A stretch of DNA of 64,000 bases from VAZQ01 sp963771845 (GTDB taxonomy: Bacteria > Pseudomonadota > Alphaproteobacteria > Rhizobiales > Xanthobacteraceae): contig CAVYVC010000009.1 of the NCBI GenBank assembly GCA_963771845.1, positions 62,001 to 126,000 on the forward strand. Direction: 5' to 3'. The notes beneath the pieces were generated by a model. That model made no database searches. It saw nothing but the letters and a program-made list of their open reading frames with translations, and was not told the origin of the DNA. The position numbers and the translations under genes were made by a program. Positions 7,216 through 16,034 of this stretch are shown here, piece by piece; positions within the stretch are counted from its first letter, which is position 1, and each line of letters begins with the position of its first letter.

Positions 7216-9648
7216 GTGGCGGATATTGTCGCCATCAGATACCGGGCTTTTCTGAGCTACAGCCATCACGACAGAGCGTGGGCGAAATGGCTGCACGCCG
7301 CGCTTGAATCCTATCGGATCGACAGAGACCTCGTCGGGCGCGACACCGCTTTAGGGCCGGTGCCCAGCACGCTACGTCCGATCTTTTGCGACCGCGATGA
7401 CTTCTCCGCCGGTCACTCACTCTCAGACCAGACTCTGGCGGCGCTCGCGGCATCTCGCTGTTTGGTGGTGATCGGCTCGCCGCACGCGGTTGCGAGCAAA
7501 TACGTCAACGCGGAAATCCGGCAATTCAAGGCGCTTGGCGGCGGGCAGCGGATCATTCCGATCATCGTTGATGGTGAACCGAACCATCCCGAGCGCGAAT
7601 GCTTTCCGCCGGCGCTGCGCTTCAAGGCCGGCAGTGACGGCGCGCTGACCGATATTCCGGAGGAGCCGATCGCCGCCGATGCGCGCTGGAAAGGCGACGG
7701 CAAGGAGCTTGCGCTGCGCAAGGTCGTGGCCGGCCTCCTTGGGCTCGGGCTCGACGAGGTCGTGCGCCGGGCGGAGATCGACCGCCGGCACCGCAACAAA
7801 GTGTGGTTGAGTTTTGCGGCCGCGGTGGTGCTTCTGTTCCTCGTCGCCGCCGTGGCTAGCCCGATGGCCTATCTGGGCTGGGTCGGCAAAGAGCAAAGTG
7901 AGGATAAGCAGCTCAAAGCGGTCAATGACGACACCAAGGAAATCGAGATCGAGAAGCTGCGGGGCGAGGCAAAAATCGAGACGTTGCTTGCGAAGCTTAG
8001 CAGCCGGGAACAACGTATCACCCAGAACGGCCTCGATACTCCGAAAGGCCAATCCGTCAAGGCACAGATATTCATCGTCTTGGCCTCCGCCTACCAGACG
8101 CTTGGGAACAGCGAGAAATCGCTAGAGCTCGCCAAAAACGCCAGTGAGATATTGAACGGCCTCATTGCGAGCGAGGCGTCGGAGCCCCGGTGGCGACGAT
8201 TTCTCAGGGTTTACTATGAGAAGCTGACTGGCGTCGTTCAGCCGAGTGGGCTTGATCTGCAGAACCAGCTGTCAATCGCGTACCAGAAGATTGGCGACAG
8301 CTTGTTTTACCGCGACCGCCTCGCGGTTGCGCGCGATTGGTACGACCAGAGCTTGCAGAAAGCGCTGCTTGTGCACAACGCCGAACCGAGCAGGGTCGAC
8401 TGGCGGAGCGGCCTGTCGCGTGCCTACGACAAGATCGGCGACGTGTCGAAGCAGCTTGGTTATCTCGCAGACGCGCGCACGAGCTACGAGAAAAGCCTTG
8501 CGATCCGAGCCAACCTCGCTGAAGGCGATCCTGACAATGCCCAGGTGAAGCGCGATTTGGCCTCGGTTTATGATCGCATTGCGGACATTCTTCGCCTCGA
8601 AGGCAAGCTGGTTCAGGCGCTTGAGACTGAAGAGAGGTCGCGCAGCATTGTGGCCGACTTCTTGGCAACAGATGCAAACAATGATTGGCGGAGAAATCTC
8701 GCGCTCGATGATCGCAAGCTCGCCGATATCCATCACGATATGGGACAGCTCTCGGTGGCGTTCAACAGTTATCGCGAAAGCCTCGATATCACCAAACAGT
8801 TGAACACGCAGGATCCGAAGAATACGGTGTGGCGGCGTGATCTCGCGGCCTCATATGTCGGCATTGGCGGTCTGCTGGGTGACCAGGGTCAGCTTGGCGA
8901 AGCGGAACGGAATTTCCGCTTAGGGATCGACATCCTCGAAGACCTGGCGCGATCCGATCCCACCAACACGGAGTGGCAGGACGATCTTGCGCTGGTCTAC
9001 GATCGTGTCGCTGCCATGCTGGGCACTCAGGCGCGTATCGAGGCGCTGCAATATTATCAGAGGAGTCTCGCCATCCGGCAAAGCCTGGCCGACAAAGATC
9101 CGGAAAACCTGACCTGGCAATACAAGCTCGGCGCAAGCCATGCCAATCTTGCTTTTCTCCTGAATGATCTGGATGCACGCAACGAGCTTGAGCTTGCAAA
9201 GCAGACGTTCCAGCGCGTTTCCACGCAAGAGCCGGGAGTGCCGTTCTTCAAGCACGATCTTGCGGCAGCGATCATCTGCATTGGTAATTTGCTCAGCTTT
9301 CAACAGCAGTTTGCGCAAGCACATGCGAGCTATCGCGAAGGGCTCAGCATTATGCAAGACCTTCCGCGGGACAACATCGGCTGGCAGTACGACTTGGCCC
9401 TGGCCTACGGGCGGCTTGCACAGGCGGATCAAAACCTGGGCAATGTCGCTGATGCACTCGCCGCGTTGCAGAAAGGAAGAGACATCGTGCTGGAAACTTC
9501 CTCCCGATTTTGCGCAGCGATCCAAGGTGTTGAGCCGGTTCGATGCAGAGATTGCTGCCATCGAGGCCAAGGAGCCCGTCAAGGTGGCCAACTGAACCGA
9601 TCCCCCGCAGTGGGTCACCTGTGGGTTCATCTCCGCCGGCATAGATAA
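7216..9648 (+). CDS. Membrane-anchored TIR-domain protein with C-terminal TPR array
   Basis: The protein starts at a GTG at 7216 behind gggaggggga. Residues 9-110 form a TIR domain (RAFLSYSHHDRAWAKWL start; SPHAVASKYVNAEI, with Glu100 at the position expected for the NADase glutamate). A single transmembrane helix spans about residues 196-220, and a short coiled-coil-like stretch follows. From about residue 270 a series of TPR-like repeats contains recurring W-x-x-DLA and Y-x-x-SL-I-x units. Proteins of this layout are known in rhizobial genomes; TIR domains can hydrolyse NAD or act as scaffolds. The last 50 residues of this frame look random, whereas the adjacent frame from about 9495 gives FAQRSKVLSRFDAEIAAIEA, ending at 9595, so a one-base indel near 9495 is likely. 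Role unknown; signalling or antiphage defence is possible. Confidence 0.82.
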   Translation: MADIVAIRYRAFLSYSHHDRAWAKWLHAALESYRIDRDLVGRDTALGPVPSTLRPIFCDRDDFSAGHSLSDQTLAALAASRCLVVIGSPHAVASKYVNAEIRQFKALGGGQRIIPIIVDGEPNHPERECFPPALRFKAGSDGALTDIPEEPIAADARWKGDGKELALRKVVAGLLGLGLDEVVRRAEIDRRHRNKVWLSFAAAVVLLFLVAAVASPMAYLGWVGKEQSEDKQLKAVNDDTKEIEIEKLRGEAKIETLLAKLSSREQRITQNGLDTPKGQSVKAQIFIVLASAYQTLGNSEKSLELAKNASEILNGLIASEASEPRWRRFLRVYYEKLTGVVQPSGLDLQNQLSIAYQKIGDSLFYRDRLAVARDWYDQSLQKALLVHNAEPSRVDWRSGLSRAYDKIGDVSKQLGYLADARTSYEKSLAIRANLAEGDPDNAQVKRDLASVYDRIADILRLEGKLVQALETEERSRSIVADFLATDANNDWRRNLALDDRKLADIHHDMGQLSVAFNSYRESLDITKQLNTQDPKNTVWRRDLAASYVGIGGLLGDQGQLGEAERNFRLGIDILEDLARSDPTNTEWQDDLALVYDRVAAMLGTQARIEALQYYQRSLAIRQSLADKDPENLTWQYKLGASHANLAFLLNDLDARNELELAKQTFQRVSTQEPGVPFFKHDLAAAIICIGNLLSFQQQFAQAHASYREGLSIMQDLPRDNIGWQYDLALAYGRLAQADQNLGNVADALAALQKGRDIVLETSSRFCAAIQGVEPVRCRDCCHRGQGARQGGQLNRSPAVGHLWVHLRRHR

Positions 9649-9716
9649 TCCCATGGCTGCGGATTGCGGTTCGGCGCATCGTAAGTCAGCTGCCGCCGAA
9701 TTGGGCACTTGAAGTT

Positions 9717-9760
9717 GCCGATCTCGGGTAAACCCGAGATCGGCTGGCGCCCCGGAACGA
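9717..9760. repeat. Partial copy of dispersed palindromic repeat (family A)
   Basis: A perfect 13-bp inverted repeat, gccgatctcgggt / acccgagatcggc with a 2-nt loop (9717-9744), is followed by gcgccccggaacgac. The same hairpin and tail close the full-length copy at 27531-27678, so this is a truncated member of the same family. It has no T-run and lies between two convergent genes. Confidence 0.7.
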
Positions 9761-9765
9761 CTGGA

Positions 9766-10830
9766 CTACTCCTCACGCAAACGGCCCACATAGCTCGAGC
9801 GCGGGCGGAGCATCCGGCCGGTTTTCTGCTGCTCGAGGGCGTGCGCGATCCAGCCCGGTGCGCGGGCGATGGAAAACACCGGCGTGAAAGCCTCGCGTGG
9901 CAGACCGATCGCATCGAGCAGGAGCGCTGCATCCATCTCGATGTTGGCTTCGAGCCGGCGTCCGGGCTTGTGGCGCGCCAACGCCGCGACCGCCCGGCGT
10001 TCGACTTCGAGCGCAAGGGAAAGCCGCGCCGATTGCGGATCGAGTTGCTGCAAGGCCGCGCGCAAGATATCCGCACGCGGATCGCGAATTCGGAACACGC
10101 GATGGCCGAATCCCATCAGCCGTCCCCCGCTCGCCAGTGTGCGATCGAGCCAGGCATCGATGTCGCCGGCTTTGGAAATTGCATCGAGCATGTCGAGCGC
10201 GAGCGCAGGCGCCCCGCCGTGCAGGCTTCCCGTAAATGCGCCATAGGCGCCCAGGATCGCGGAGACGAGGGAGGCGCGGGTCGAGATGATGACGCGCGCC
10301 GCGAAGGTTGATGTGCCGAGCCCGTTGTCGATGACGGTTGTGAGATAGTTATCGAGCGCTTGAACAAATTTTTTCTCGGCCGGCGTGCCGCGCAGCATGC
10401 GCAGAAAGTCGGCCGCAGTTGTGAGCGTGTCGTCCGGCGCAACCGGTGCATTGCCTTGCCGCACGCGGAGAACGGCGGCGATGCCGACCGGCAGCGTTGC
10501 GGCAATGGTCGCCGCGTTGCTGTCCTCGGGCAACGCGGCAAGCGCCATGCGCACGGCCTCGATCAGGGGCCGGCGCTTTGCCGCCGGTAGCCAGTCATCA
10601 AGGCGTGAGAAGGCAAGCTTGCGGGCGAGACCGAGTTGCGCGAGCACCCCCTCGCGGGTGAGATCGCCGCCCGCAAACCCCTCCCACAGAAGCGCAATCG
10701 TTCCTTCGTAGCCGTAGCGCGCAACGAGCTCGCCGATCCGATGGCCGCGCACCCAGACGGTGCCATTCTCTGCGTCGGCATGGCTGAGCACCGTCGTTGC
10801 CGCAATGACATCCGCCAATCCGTTGCCCAT
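9766..10830 (-). CDS. Citrate synthase family protein
   Basis: The 354-residue protein has the citrate synthase fold. The two catalytic histidines lie in GSLHGGAP and MGFGHRVF. The third catalytic position, usually aspartate in NVDFY, reads NIEMD here, so it is glutamate, as I recall in several citrate/methylcitrate synthase-like subfamilies. The length is shorter than hexameric type II GltA (about 430) and close to the type I/2-methylcitrate group. It condenses acetyl-CoA or propionyl-CoA with oxaloacetate if active. It stands alone, convergent with the TIR-TPR gene, so it is probably not the main TCA enzyme. Confidence 0.85.
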   Translation of the reverse strand: MGNGLADVIAATTVLSHADAENGTVWVRGHRIGELVARYGYEGTIALLWEGFAGGDLTREGVLAQLGLARKLAFSRLDDWLPAAKRRPLIEAVRMALAALPEDSNAATIAATLPVGIAAVLRVRQGNAPVAPDDTLTTAADFLRMLRGTPAEKKFVQALDNYLTTVIDNGLGTSTFAARVIISTRASLVSAILGAYGAFTGSLHGGAPALALDMLDAISKAGDIDAWLDRTLASGGRLMGFGHRVFRIRDPRADILRAALQQLDPQSARLSLALEVERRAVAALARHKPGRRLEANIEMDAALLLDAIGLPREAFTPVFSIARAPGWIAHALEQQKTGRMLRPRSSYVGRLREE

Positions 10831-11052
10831 GAATCACCGTGTGGCTGTGTGGTGGTGTATCTGCGCGCGACCGACGCAGGCATTCTAGGCCTGCCAATAC
10901 GCCGCGGTGCAGTGTACCGATTACCGATTTTCGGACCTTGATTCCATTGGGTTTTCGGGCCAGCTTCCGAAAAAATACATCTTTAAGTAGCAAAAAAAGC
11001 GGGAACATTACAACTTTTCATATATGTCGGATCACAACTCTCAAAATTCCCG

Positions 11053-11078
11053 TTGACATTCATACCAACCGGTTGGTA
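11053..11078 (+). promoter_or_regulatory. Promoter with TetR-type palindromic operator
   Basis: TTGACA (11053-11058) is followed by a perfect 16-bp palindrome, taccaaccggttggta (11063-11078), filling the -35/-10 spacer just 9 bp before the ATG of the TetR gene. A TetR dimer bound there would block RNA polymerase, so autorepression is likely. The start codon lies so close that the transcript would have little or no leader. Confidence 0.72.
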
Positions 11079-11087
11079 CGAAGGAGC

Positions 11088-11711
11088 ATGAACGCAACGA
11101 CCACCCCTTCCAATTCGCGGACTCGTCTCCTCGACGCGGCAATGCAGGTGATCCGCGCGAAGGGCTATTCGGGGACCACCGTGGACGACATCTGCTCCGC
11201 AGCCGGCCTGACCAAGGGCGCGTTCTTCCATCACTTCGAGAGCAAGGAAGACCTCGCGGTCGCGGCGGCCGAGCATTTTTCCCAAATGGCCGGGCGGCTC
11301 TTTGGCGCAGCGCCTTATCGCGAGCTCGCCGATCCTTTGGACCGCTTGCTCGGCTACATCGATTTTCGCGCCGGCATCCTGTCGGGGCCCCTCCCGCAAT
11401 TCACGTGTCTCCTCGGCACCATGGTGCAGGAGGCCTACGACACGCATCCGGCCATTCGCCGCGCGTGTGACACCTATATCGGCGCGCACGCCGCAGAGGT
11501 CGCCAAAGACATTGCCGCGGCCAAAGCGCTCTACGCGCCGTCTGCGCAGTGGAGCGCGGAGAGTCTCGCGCTCTACACGCAGGCCGTGCTGCAAGGCGCG
11601 TTTGTGCTCGCCAAGGCGAGAGGCGGACCCGACGTCGCGCGCGACTGCCTCGCGCATCTGCGCCGCTATCTTGTCCAACTGTTCCATCGGCCCACCAGCA
11701 AAGAGGAGTGA
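11088..11711 (+). CDS. TetR/AcrR family transcriptional regulator
   Basis: The 207-residue protein starts at an ATG at 11088 behind aggag. The N-terminal TetR HTH is clear: TRLLDAAMQVIRAKGYSGTT, then DICSAAGLTKGAFFHHFESKEDL. The C-terminal ligand domain (residues 60-200) resembles the subgroup that carries a TetR_C domain with PQFTCLLGTMVQE. It lies 5 bp before the VOC-family gene, so the two are probably one operon repressed at the palindrome overlapping its promoter. Ligand unknown. Confidence 0.92.
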   Translation: MNATTTPSNSRTRLLDAAMQVIRAKGYSGTTVDDICSAAGLTKGAFFHHFESKEDLAVAAAEHFSQMAGRLFGAAPYRELADPLDRLLGYIDFRAGILSGPLPQFTCLLGTMVQEAYDTHPAIRRACDTYIGAHAAEVAKDIAAAKALYAPSAQWSAESLALYTQAVLQGAFVLAKARGGPDVARDCLAHLRRYLVQLFHRPTSKEE

Positions 11712-11716
11712 CGACA

Positions 11717-12493
11717 ATGCCTGCACCGCGTGGGAAGTTCATCTGGTACGACGTGATGACGAGCGACACCAAGGCAGCGACGGCGTTCTACACCGACGTC
11801 ATCGGCTGGCAGGCGCAGGAACATGCGATGGCGGACAACGGCAGCTACACGGTTTTCAGCAAAGGCGAGCGGATGGTTGCTGGGCTGATGGCACTCCCTG
11901 GAGAACTGTGCGCGGAAGGCGTCAAGCCATGCTGGTCCGGCTATATCGCCAGTGATGACGTCGACGCCGATGCCGCACGTGTGCTCACGCAGGGTGGTGC
12001 AATCAGACGCGCGCCCCAGGACATCCCGAACGTTGGCCGTTTCGCCGTCGCGGCCGATCCCGGCGGGGCTGTGTTCCTGCTGTTCAAGCCGAACACGACG
12101 GAGGAGCCGACGCTGGTCGCGCCCATGACCCCTGGCCACATTGGCTGGCACGAGCTCTATGCCGGCGATCTCGATCGCGAGTTCGCCTTCTACTCACGGC
12201 TCTTCGGTTGGACCAAGGACCGTGCGATCGACATGGGCGCGATGGGCACATACCAGACCTTTGCCACCGGCGGCGAGCCGTGTGGCGGCATGATGAAGAG
12301 CTGCGCTCAAGTGCCCGCTCCCGTCTGGAACTACTACATCGCGGTCGAGAGCGCGACCAAAGCGGCCGATCGCGCACAGGCTCGCGGGGCGCAGCTTCTG
12401 CACGAACCGGTCGAAGTGCCCGGCGGGGCCTGGATCGTCCAGGCGCGTGACCCGCAAGGCGCCGGCTTCGCCGTGGTGAGCGCACAGAAGTAG
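11717..12493 (+). CDS. VOC family protein with two glyoxalase-like domains
   Basis: The 258-residue protein starts at an ATG 5 bp after the TetR stop. It consists of two tandem betaalphabetabetabeta modules: residues 1-120 (FIWYDVMTSDTKAATAFYTDVIGW ... DPGGAVFLLF) and 125-258 (GHIGWHELYAGDLDREFAFYSRLFGW ... RDPQGAGFAVV). This is the layout of the CFP30-like/27 kDa antigen group. The cytosolic fold binds a metal or small molecule; no activity can be assigned. Co-transcription with a TetR repressor suggests induction by a toxic or xenobiotic compound. Confidence 0.9.
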   Translation: MPAPRGKFIWYDVMTSDTKAATAFYTDVIGWQAQEHAMADNGSYTVFSKGERMVAGLMALPGELCAEGVKPCWSGYIASDDVDADAARVLTQGGAIRRAPQDIPNVGRFAVAADPGGAVFLLFKPNTTEEPTLVAPMTPGHIGWHELYAGDLDREFAFYSRLFGWTKDRAIDMGAMGTYQTFATGGEPCGGMMKSCAQVPAPVWNYYIAVESATKAADRAQARGAQLLHEPVEVPGGAWIVQARDPQGAGFAVVSAQK

Positions 12494-12588
12494 GAGATGC
12501 CGGGGCGGTTGAGCAGTTTGCTCAGCGGCCCCCTCCCCGCTGCGCGCGGCGCAGAGACACGACAATTTGGAACAGGCAGGAGAGTAAA

Positions 12589-12831
12589 GTGGTTCACGAT
12601 CGCAAGACGAAAGACGAGATGATCGGAAGCACCAGCGACACGGCGAACGCGCCGGCGGCAGCGCGCCGTGCTCACCGGCGCTCGTTCATCTTCGGCCACA
12701 CTGCCATCACCCATCCCGAGATCGCACGCGACATTGAAGTGCGCATCGACGCGGACTTCGAGCGGATCTTCGGTTCGGACGTTGCTTTGCATCGTCGCTG
12801 CGCCGATAAAATGGACCCGGCAGGCGATTAG
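12589..12831 (+). CDS. Small hypothetical protein (80 aa)
   Basis: The start is a GTG at 12589 preceded by aggagag at good distance. The protein is charged and soluble, with a C-terminal motif of the form HPEIARDIEVRIDADFERIF. No domain recognised. It lies 95 bp after the VOC gene and is convergent with the LysR gene. A clear ribosome-binding site and a protein-like composition support it. Confidence 0.5.
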   Translation: MVHDRKTKDEMIGSTSDTANAPAAARRAHRRSFIFGHTAITHPEIARDIEVRIDADFERIFGSDVALHRRCADKMDPAGD

Positions 12832-12861
12832 GCTACGTCGATGGCGGCGAGTACCGAGACT

Positions 12862-13824
12862 TCATGCCCGCTTGGCTTTGCCTGCCGGCCGCAGCGTGCT
12901 TGCAGGTGCTGCTCTCGCTCTGCGCTTCGCATGCCCGGCGAGCTTCTCGACCAGAAAATCGCCGAGGATCTCGACTCGTTTGGGCCGCGGTCCCGCGGGA
13001 GGCGTTAGCCAGTAAACAGCACCTAGAGGAATAGACCAGTCGGGCAGCAATCTCTCCAGCCGGCTGGCGGCAAGTGCGTCGCGCAAAATGAATTCGGGCA
13101 GGATGCCGAGGCCGGACCCCGCGATCAGGGCCGGCATCATCGCGTCACCATTATTCACACGCAGCGGACCCGACGGCCGCACGGTCGCGGATCTGCCGTC
13201 CTTGGTAAAGCGCCATGTCTCGGCCGTCATGCCATGGCTGTAGACAATGCAGCGGTGCTGCGCGAGGTGGAGAGGATGCCCCGGTCTGCCATGCTTTTCC
13301 AAGTAGGTGTGTGAGCCGACGAGATAGCGAGGCATCTCGCAAAGCCGCCGTGCAACGAGCGATGAGTCGGGCAAGACGGCGAGGCGGATTGCCGCGTCGA
13401 ACCCCTCGCCGATGAGGTCCACCATCGCATCGCTGAGGTGGAGATCGACCGACACCTCAGGATAGGTGGCAAGGAATTCCGGCAGCAGGGGCGCGAGGTG
13501 CAGCACGCCGAAGGAGATGGGTGCGGCTAGCCGCACCAGCCCGCGCGGTGCCGTTGCTTGCGCCAGCGTGGCGTCCTCGGCGGCTTCGCCGTCGGCCAGG
13601 ATCTGCGCAGCGCGACCTGCGAGCTGCCGTCCGGCGTCGGTGAGTGCGAGCCGCCGCGACGTCCGGTTGATGAGGCGCGCGCCCAGCCTCGCCTCGATCC
13701 TGCTGACGGCTTTCGAGACAGTGGCTTTGGAAAGTTTCAGCTCCGCCGCCGCCCCGGCGAAGGAGCGAAGCTCCACGACCCTGGCGAAGATCGCCAGGCC
13801 TTCGAAGTCCGGCAGTTCGGCCAT
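12862..13824 (-). CDS. LysR family transcriptional regulator
   Basis: The 320-residue protein has the N-terminal winged HTH of LysR regulators (FARVVELRSFAGAAAELKLSKATVSKAVSRIE, residues 12-43) and a periplasmic-binding-like effector domain (LVRLAAPISFGVLHLAP onward, residue 95). The C-terminal tail is rich in Ala, Arg and Lys. It is divergent from the pirin gene 106 bp away, and LysR proteins usually control the divergent neighbour, so pirin and wrbA are likely targets. Confidence 0.93.
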   Translation of the reverse strand: MAELPDFEGLAIFARVVELRSFAGAAAELKLSKATVSKAVSRIEARLGARLINRTSRRLALTDAGRQLAGRAAQILADGEAAEDATLAQATAPRGLVRLAAPISFGVLHLAPLLPEFLATYPEVSVDLHLSDAMVDLIGEGFDAAIRLAVLPDSSLVARRLCEMPRYLVGSHTYLEKHGRPGHPLHLAQHRCIVYSHGMTAETWRFTKDGRSATVRPSGPLRVNNGDAMMPALIAGSGLGILPEFILRDALAASRLERLLPDWSIPLGAVYWLTPPAGPRPKRVEILGDFLVEKLAGHAKRRARAAPASTLRPAGKAKRA

Positions 13825-13834
13825 GTCAAGATTG

Positions 13835-13849
13835 GAAACAATGAGTTTC
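13835..13849. promoter_or_regulatory. Inverted repeat in the LysR-pirin divergent region
   Basis: gaaac-aatga-gtttc is a 5-bp inverted repeat with a 5-bp spacer (T-rich/A-rich dyad), 10 bp upstream of the lysR start, with a further gtttc at 13854-13858. Position and shape fit a LysR recognition site, although the T-N11-A consensus is only loosely met. Confidence 0.35.
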
Positions 13850-13930
13850 GATAGTTTCTATTTCTAATGCATGGTTCTGTCCATAGGTTTGTTGGCGAAG
13901 CAGGACGCGCCATTGCCTAGGAGAGCGCCG

Positions 13931-14629
13931 ATGATCGAGCACAGACCATTCAACAAACTCGGAGGAGAAGATCACGGCTGGCTGAAGGCCAAGCACCATT
14001 TCTCCTTCGCAGACTATGTCGACCCCGCGCGAACGGGTTGGGGCTCACTGCGCGTCTGGAACGACGATGAGATCGCGCCCGACACGGGCTTCCCGCCCCA
14101 CCAGCACGCGAACATGGAAATCATCACCTATGTCCGTGAGGGCGCGGTAACGCACAAGGACAGTCTCGGTAACGAAGGCCGAACCGAAGCCGGGGACGTG
14201 CAGGTGATGAGCGCCGGCGCCGGTATCCGGCACGCCGAATACAACTTGGAACAACGGCCAACCCGGATTTTCCAGATCTGGATCATTCCCAGCTCCAAGG
14301 GCGGGTCACCCGCCTGGGGGTCGCAACCGTTCCCCAAGGCCGATCGTTCCGGGCGCCTCGTGACGCTCGCGAGCGGCTTCGACAACGACAAGGACGCACT
14401 GCCCATTCGCGCTCGCGCTCGCGTGTTGGGCGCCATGCTGAAGGTCGGCGAAACCGTCGAATATGCGCTTGGTGAAGGGCGTTACGGCTACCTGGTGCCT
14501 GCGTCGGGCGCGGTCGAGGTCAACGGCCTGAGGATCAATGCGCGCGACGGCGCCGCCATCAAAGATATCGCCGTCGTCAGGATCACGGCAATCGCGGATT
14601 CAGAGGTCGTAATGGTCGACGCGCCATAG
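13931..14629 (+). CDS. Pirin family protein
   Basis: The 232-residue protein starts at ATG 13931. The cupin-like N-terminal domain has the pirin signature FPPHQHANMEIITYVREG, whose two histidines with GAGIRHAE and the following Glu form the metal site, then the C-terminal domain typical of bacterial pirins (YhhW/YhaK type). Pirins bind Fe or other metals; some have quercetinase activity and others are redox sensors. The next gene, 46 bp downstream, is the quinone reductase WrbA, which suggests a quinone or oxidative-stress role. Confidence 0.93.
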   Translation: MIEHRPFNKLGGEDHGWLKAKHHFSFADYVDPARTGWGSLRVWNDDEIAPDTGFPPHQHANMEIITYVREGAVTHKDSLGNEGRTEAGDVQVMSAGAGIRHAEYNLEQRPTRIFQIWIIPSSKGGSPAWGSQPFPKADRSGRLVTLASGFDNDKDALPIRARARVLGAMLKVGETVEYALGEGRYGYLVPASGAVEVNGLRINARDGAAIKDIAVVRITAIADSEVVMVDAP

Positions 14630-14675
14630 GGGGCAGCGCGGCGCGCCAGGCAGAAAAACATCAAGGAGAAAAGTC

Positions 14676-15275
14676 ATGTCGAAGGTTCTGGTTCTCTACT
14701 ACTCTTCCTACGGCCATATCGAAGCGATGGCGAATGCGGTCGCCGAAGGGGTGCGGCAGGCCGGTGCGCATGTTGACGTCAAGCGTGTGCCCGAGTTGGT
14801 CCCCGAGGAGATCGCGCGCAAGTCACACTACAAGTATGATCAGCCCGCGCCGATCGCGAAGGTCGAGGACCTCGCTGCCTACGACGCGATCGTCATCGGT
14901 GCCGGCACCCGCTTTGGCCGGCTATCTTCCCAAATGGCCAATTTCCTCGACCAGGCCGGCGGGCTTTGGGCGCGCGGCGCATTGCACGGCAAAGTCGGCG
15001 GCGCGTTTACGTCGACTGCGACCCAACATGGCGGGCAGGAGACGACGCTGTTCTCGATCATCACCAATCTTCTGCACTTCGGCATGGTGGTTGTCGGCCT
15101 TGATTACGGCCATGCCGGGCAGATGACGCTTGACGAGATTACCGGCGGCTCACCCTACGGCGCCACAACGATCGCAGGCGGCGATGGCTCGCGCCTGCCG
15201 ACCGCGAACGAGCTCGAGGGCGCGCGCTACCAGGGCCGCAAGATCGCGGAGACCGCAAACAAATTGCATGGCTAA
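14676..15275 (+). CDS. wrbA: NAD(P)H:quinone oxidoreductase, type IV
   Basis: The 199-residue flavodoxin-like protein is the standard length for WrbA. It has the FMN phosphate loop (YYSSYGHIEAMANAV, residues 8-22), the family insert AIVIGAGTRFGRLSSQMANF and the core segment GGAFTSTATQHGGQETTL. It reduces quinones by two electrons with NAD(P)H as a cytosolic tetramer. A strong aaggagaaaa ribosome-binding site precedes ATG 14676. It is co-directional with pirin and probably in the same operon. Confidence 0.96.
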   Translation: MSKVLVLYYSSYGHIEAMANAVAEGVRQAGAHVDVKRVPELVPEEIARKSHYKYDQPAPIAKVEDLAAYDAIVIGAGTRFGRLSSQMANFLDQAGGLWARGALHGKVGGAFTSTATQHGGQETTLFSIITNLLHFGMVVVGLDYGHAGQMTLDEITGGSPYGATTIAGGDGSRLPTANELEGARYQGRKIAETANKLHG

Positions 15276-15316
15276 TCGAAGTGGTGGCCTACTCTCTTCT
15301 CATTGGAAGGCGGCAC

Positions 15317-15469
15317 ATGAGATTCGTCCTGGTCAACGGCAGAACAGCCCGCCCGCAATCCTTCTGTGCATGGTGTTGCGAGCCGATTGGGGAGAAGCAT
15401 GAGGTTGCGCTCGATCGAGCTGCGATTGCTCGGTTGTTCGGCGTAGTGCAGCTCATGCGCAAAACATAA
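15317..15469 (+). CDS. Small conserved protein with CxxC motif (50 aa), possibly truncated
   Basis: The frame from ATG 15317 begins MRFVLVNGRT and carries FCAWCCEPIGEK. From memory this resembles a family of very small proteins in Bradyrhizobium-type genomes that continue with a second Cys/His pair. Here the C-terminus after EKHEVALDR lacks such residues, so this copy may be truncated or diverged. A zinc-ribbon role is only a guess. Confidence 0.42.
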   Translation: MRFVLVNGRTARPQSFCAWCCEPIGEKHEVALDRAAIARLFGVVQLMRKT

Positions 15470-15538
15470 ATCGGCGGCGTTTTCGGGCGGTGTGCGCGGT
15501 AATGGGGCAGCTACAGATACACGAGAGGAACAAAGTCC

Positions 15539-15886
15539 ATGAGTCCCGCTTCGAAACTTGCCGCCTTGATTCCGAGAACAGAGGCGCTCGGGTCAAAGGA
15601 TCGCGAAGTTCCACCTTTTCCGGCCAGCCTGCTGTTGCAGTGGCATGCGCGCTCTGCGGGTGACCAGTCCGCGCAACTCAGCAGCCACGCCAGCGGTAGA
15701 CTAACAACACGGGAGCGCGATGTCCTGGCGATGATCAGCCAAGGCTGCTCCAATAAGCGCATCGCTCGGAGTCTTGAGATCTCGCCGGAGACAGTGAAAT
15801 CGCACGTCAAACGTATCTTTCTGAAGCTGGCCGTGAGCACCCGCACCGAGGCGGTATTTCGGGCTGTGTCGCATGAGCTGTTGTGA
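15539..15886 (+). CDS. LuxR-type helix-turn-helix protein, C-terminal domain only
   Basis: The 115-residue protein has a complete LuxR/GerE HTH: LTTRERDVLAMISQGCSNKRIARSL, then ISPETVKSHVKRIFLKL (residues 53-97). The 50 residues before it form no receiver, PAS or autoinducer domain. It could be a stand-alone regulator or the remnant of a larger MalT-like protein. It lies 148 bp upstream of the isochorismatase-family gene on the same strand and may regulate it. Confidence 0.83.
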   Translation: MSPASKLAALIPRTEALGSKDREVPPFPASLLLQWHARSAGDQSAQLSSHASGRLTTRERDVLAMISQGCSNKRIARSLEISPETVKSHVKRIFLKLAVSTRTEAVFRAVSHELL

Positions 15887-16034
15887 TATTCGGAAGCCAT
15901 GCTGCACGCCCACGGCTCCCCCGAAATCAAGACACCATGTCCCCCATCGGGGGGATAGGTCGAGCTGTGCCTTCAACACACATTCCAGCGCGACAGCTGC
16001 CCTAAGTCGAGGCCACAACCTCAGGAGATCACCC

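Noticed and set aside
9717..9744. Perfect hairpin as an intrinsic terminator for the TIR-TPR or citrate synthase gene
   Set aside because: No T-run on either side, and the same hairpin recurs as part of a dispersed repeat.
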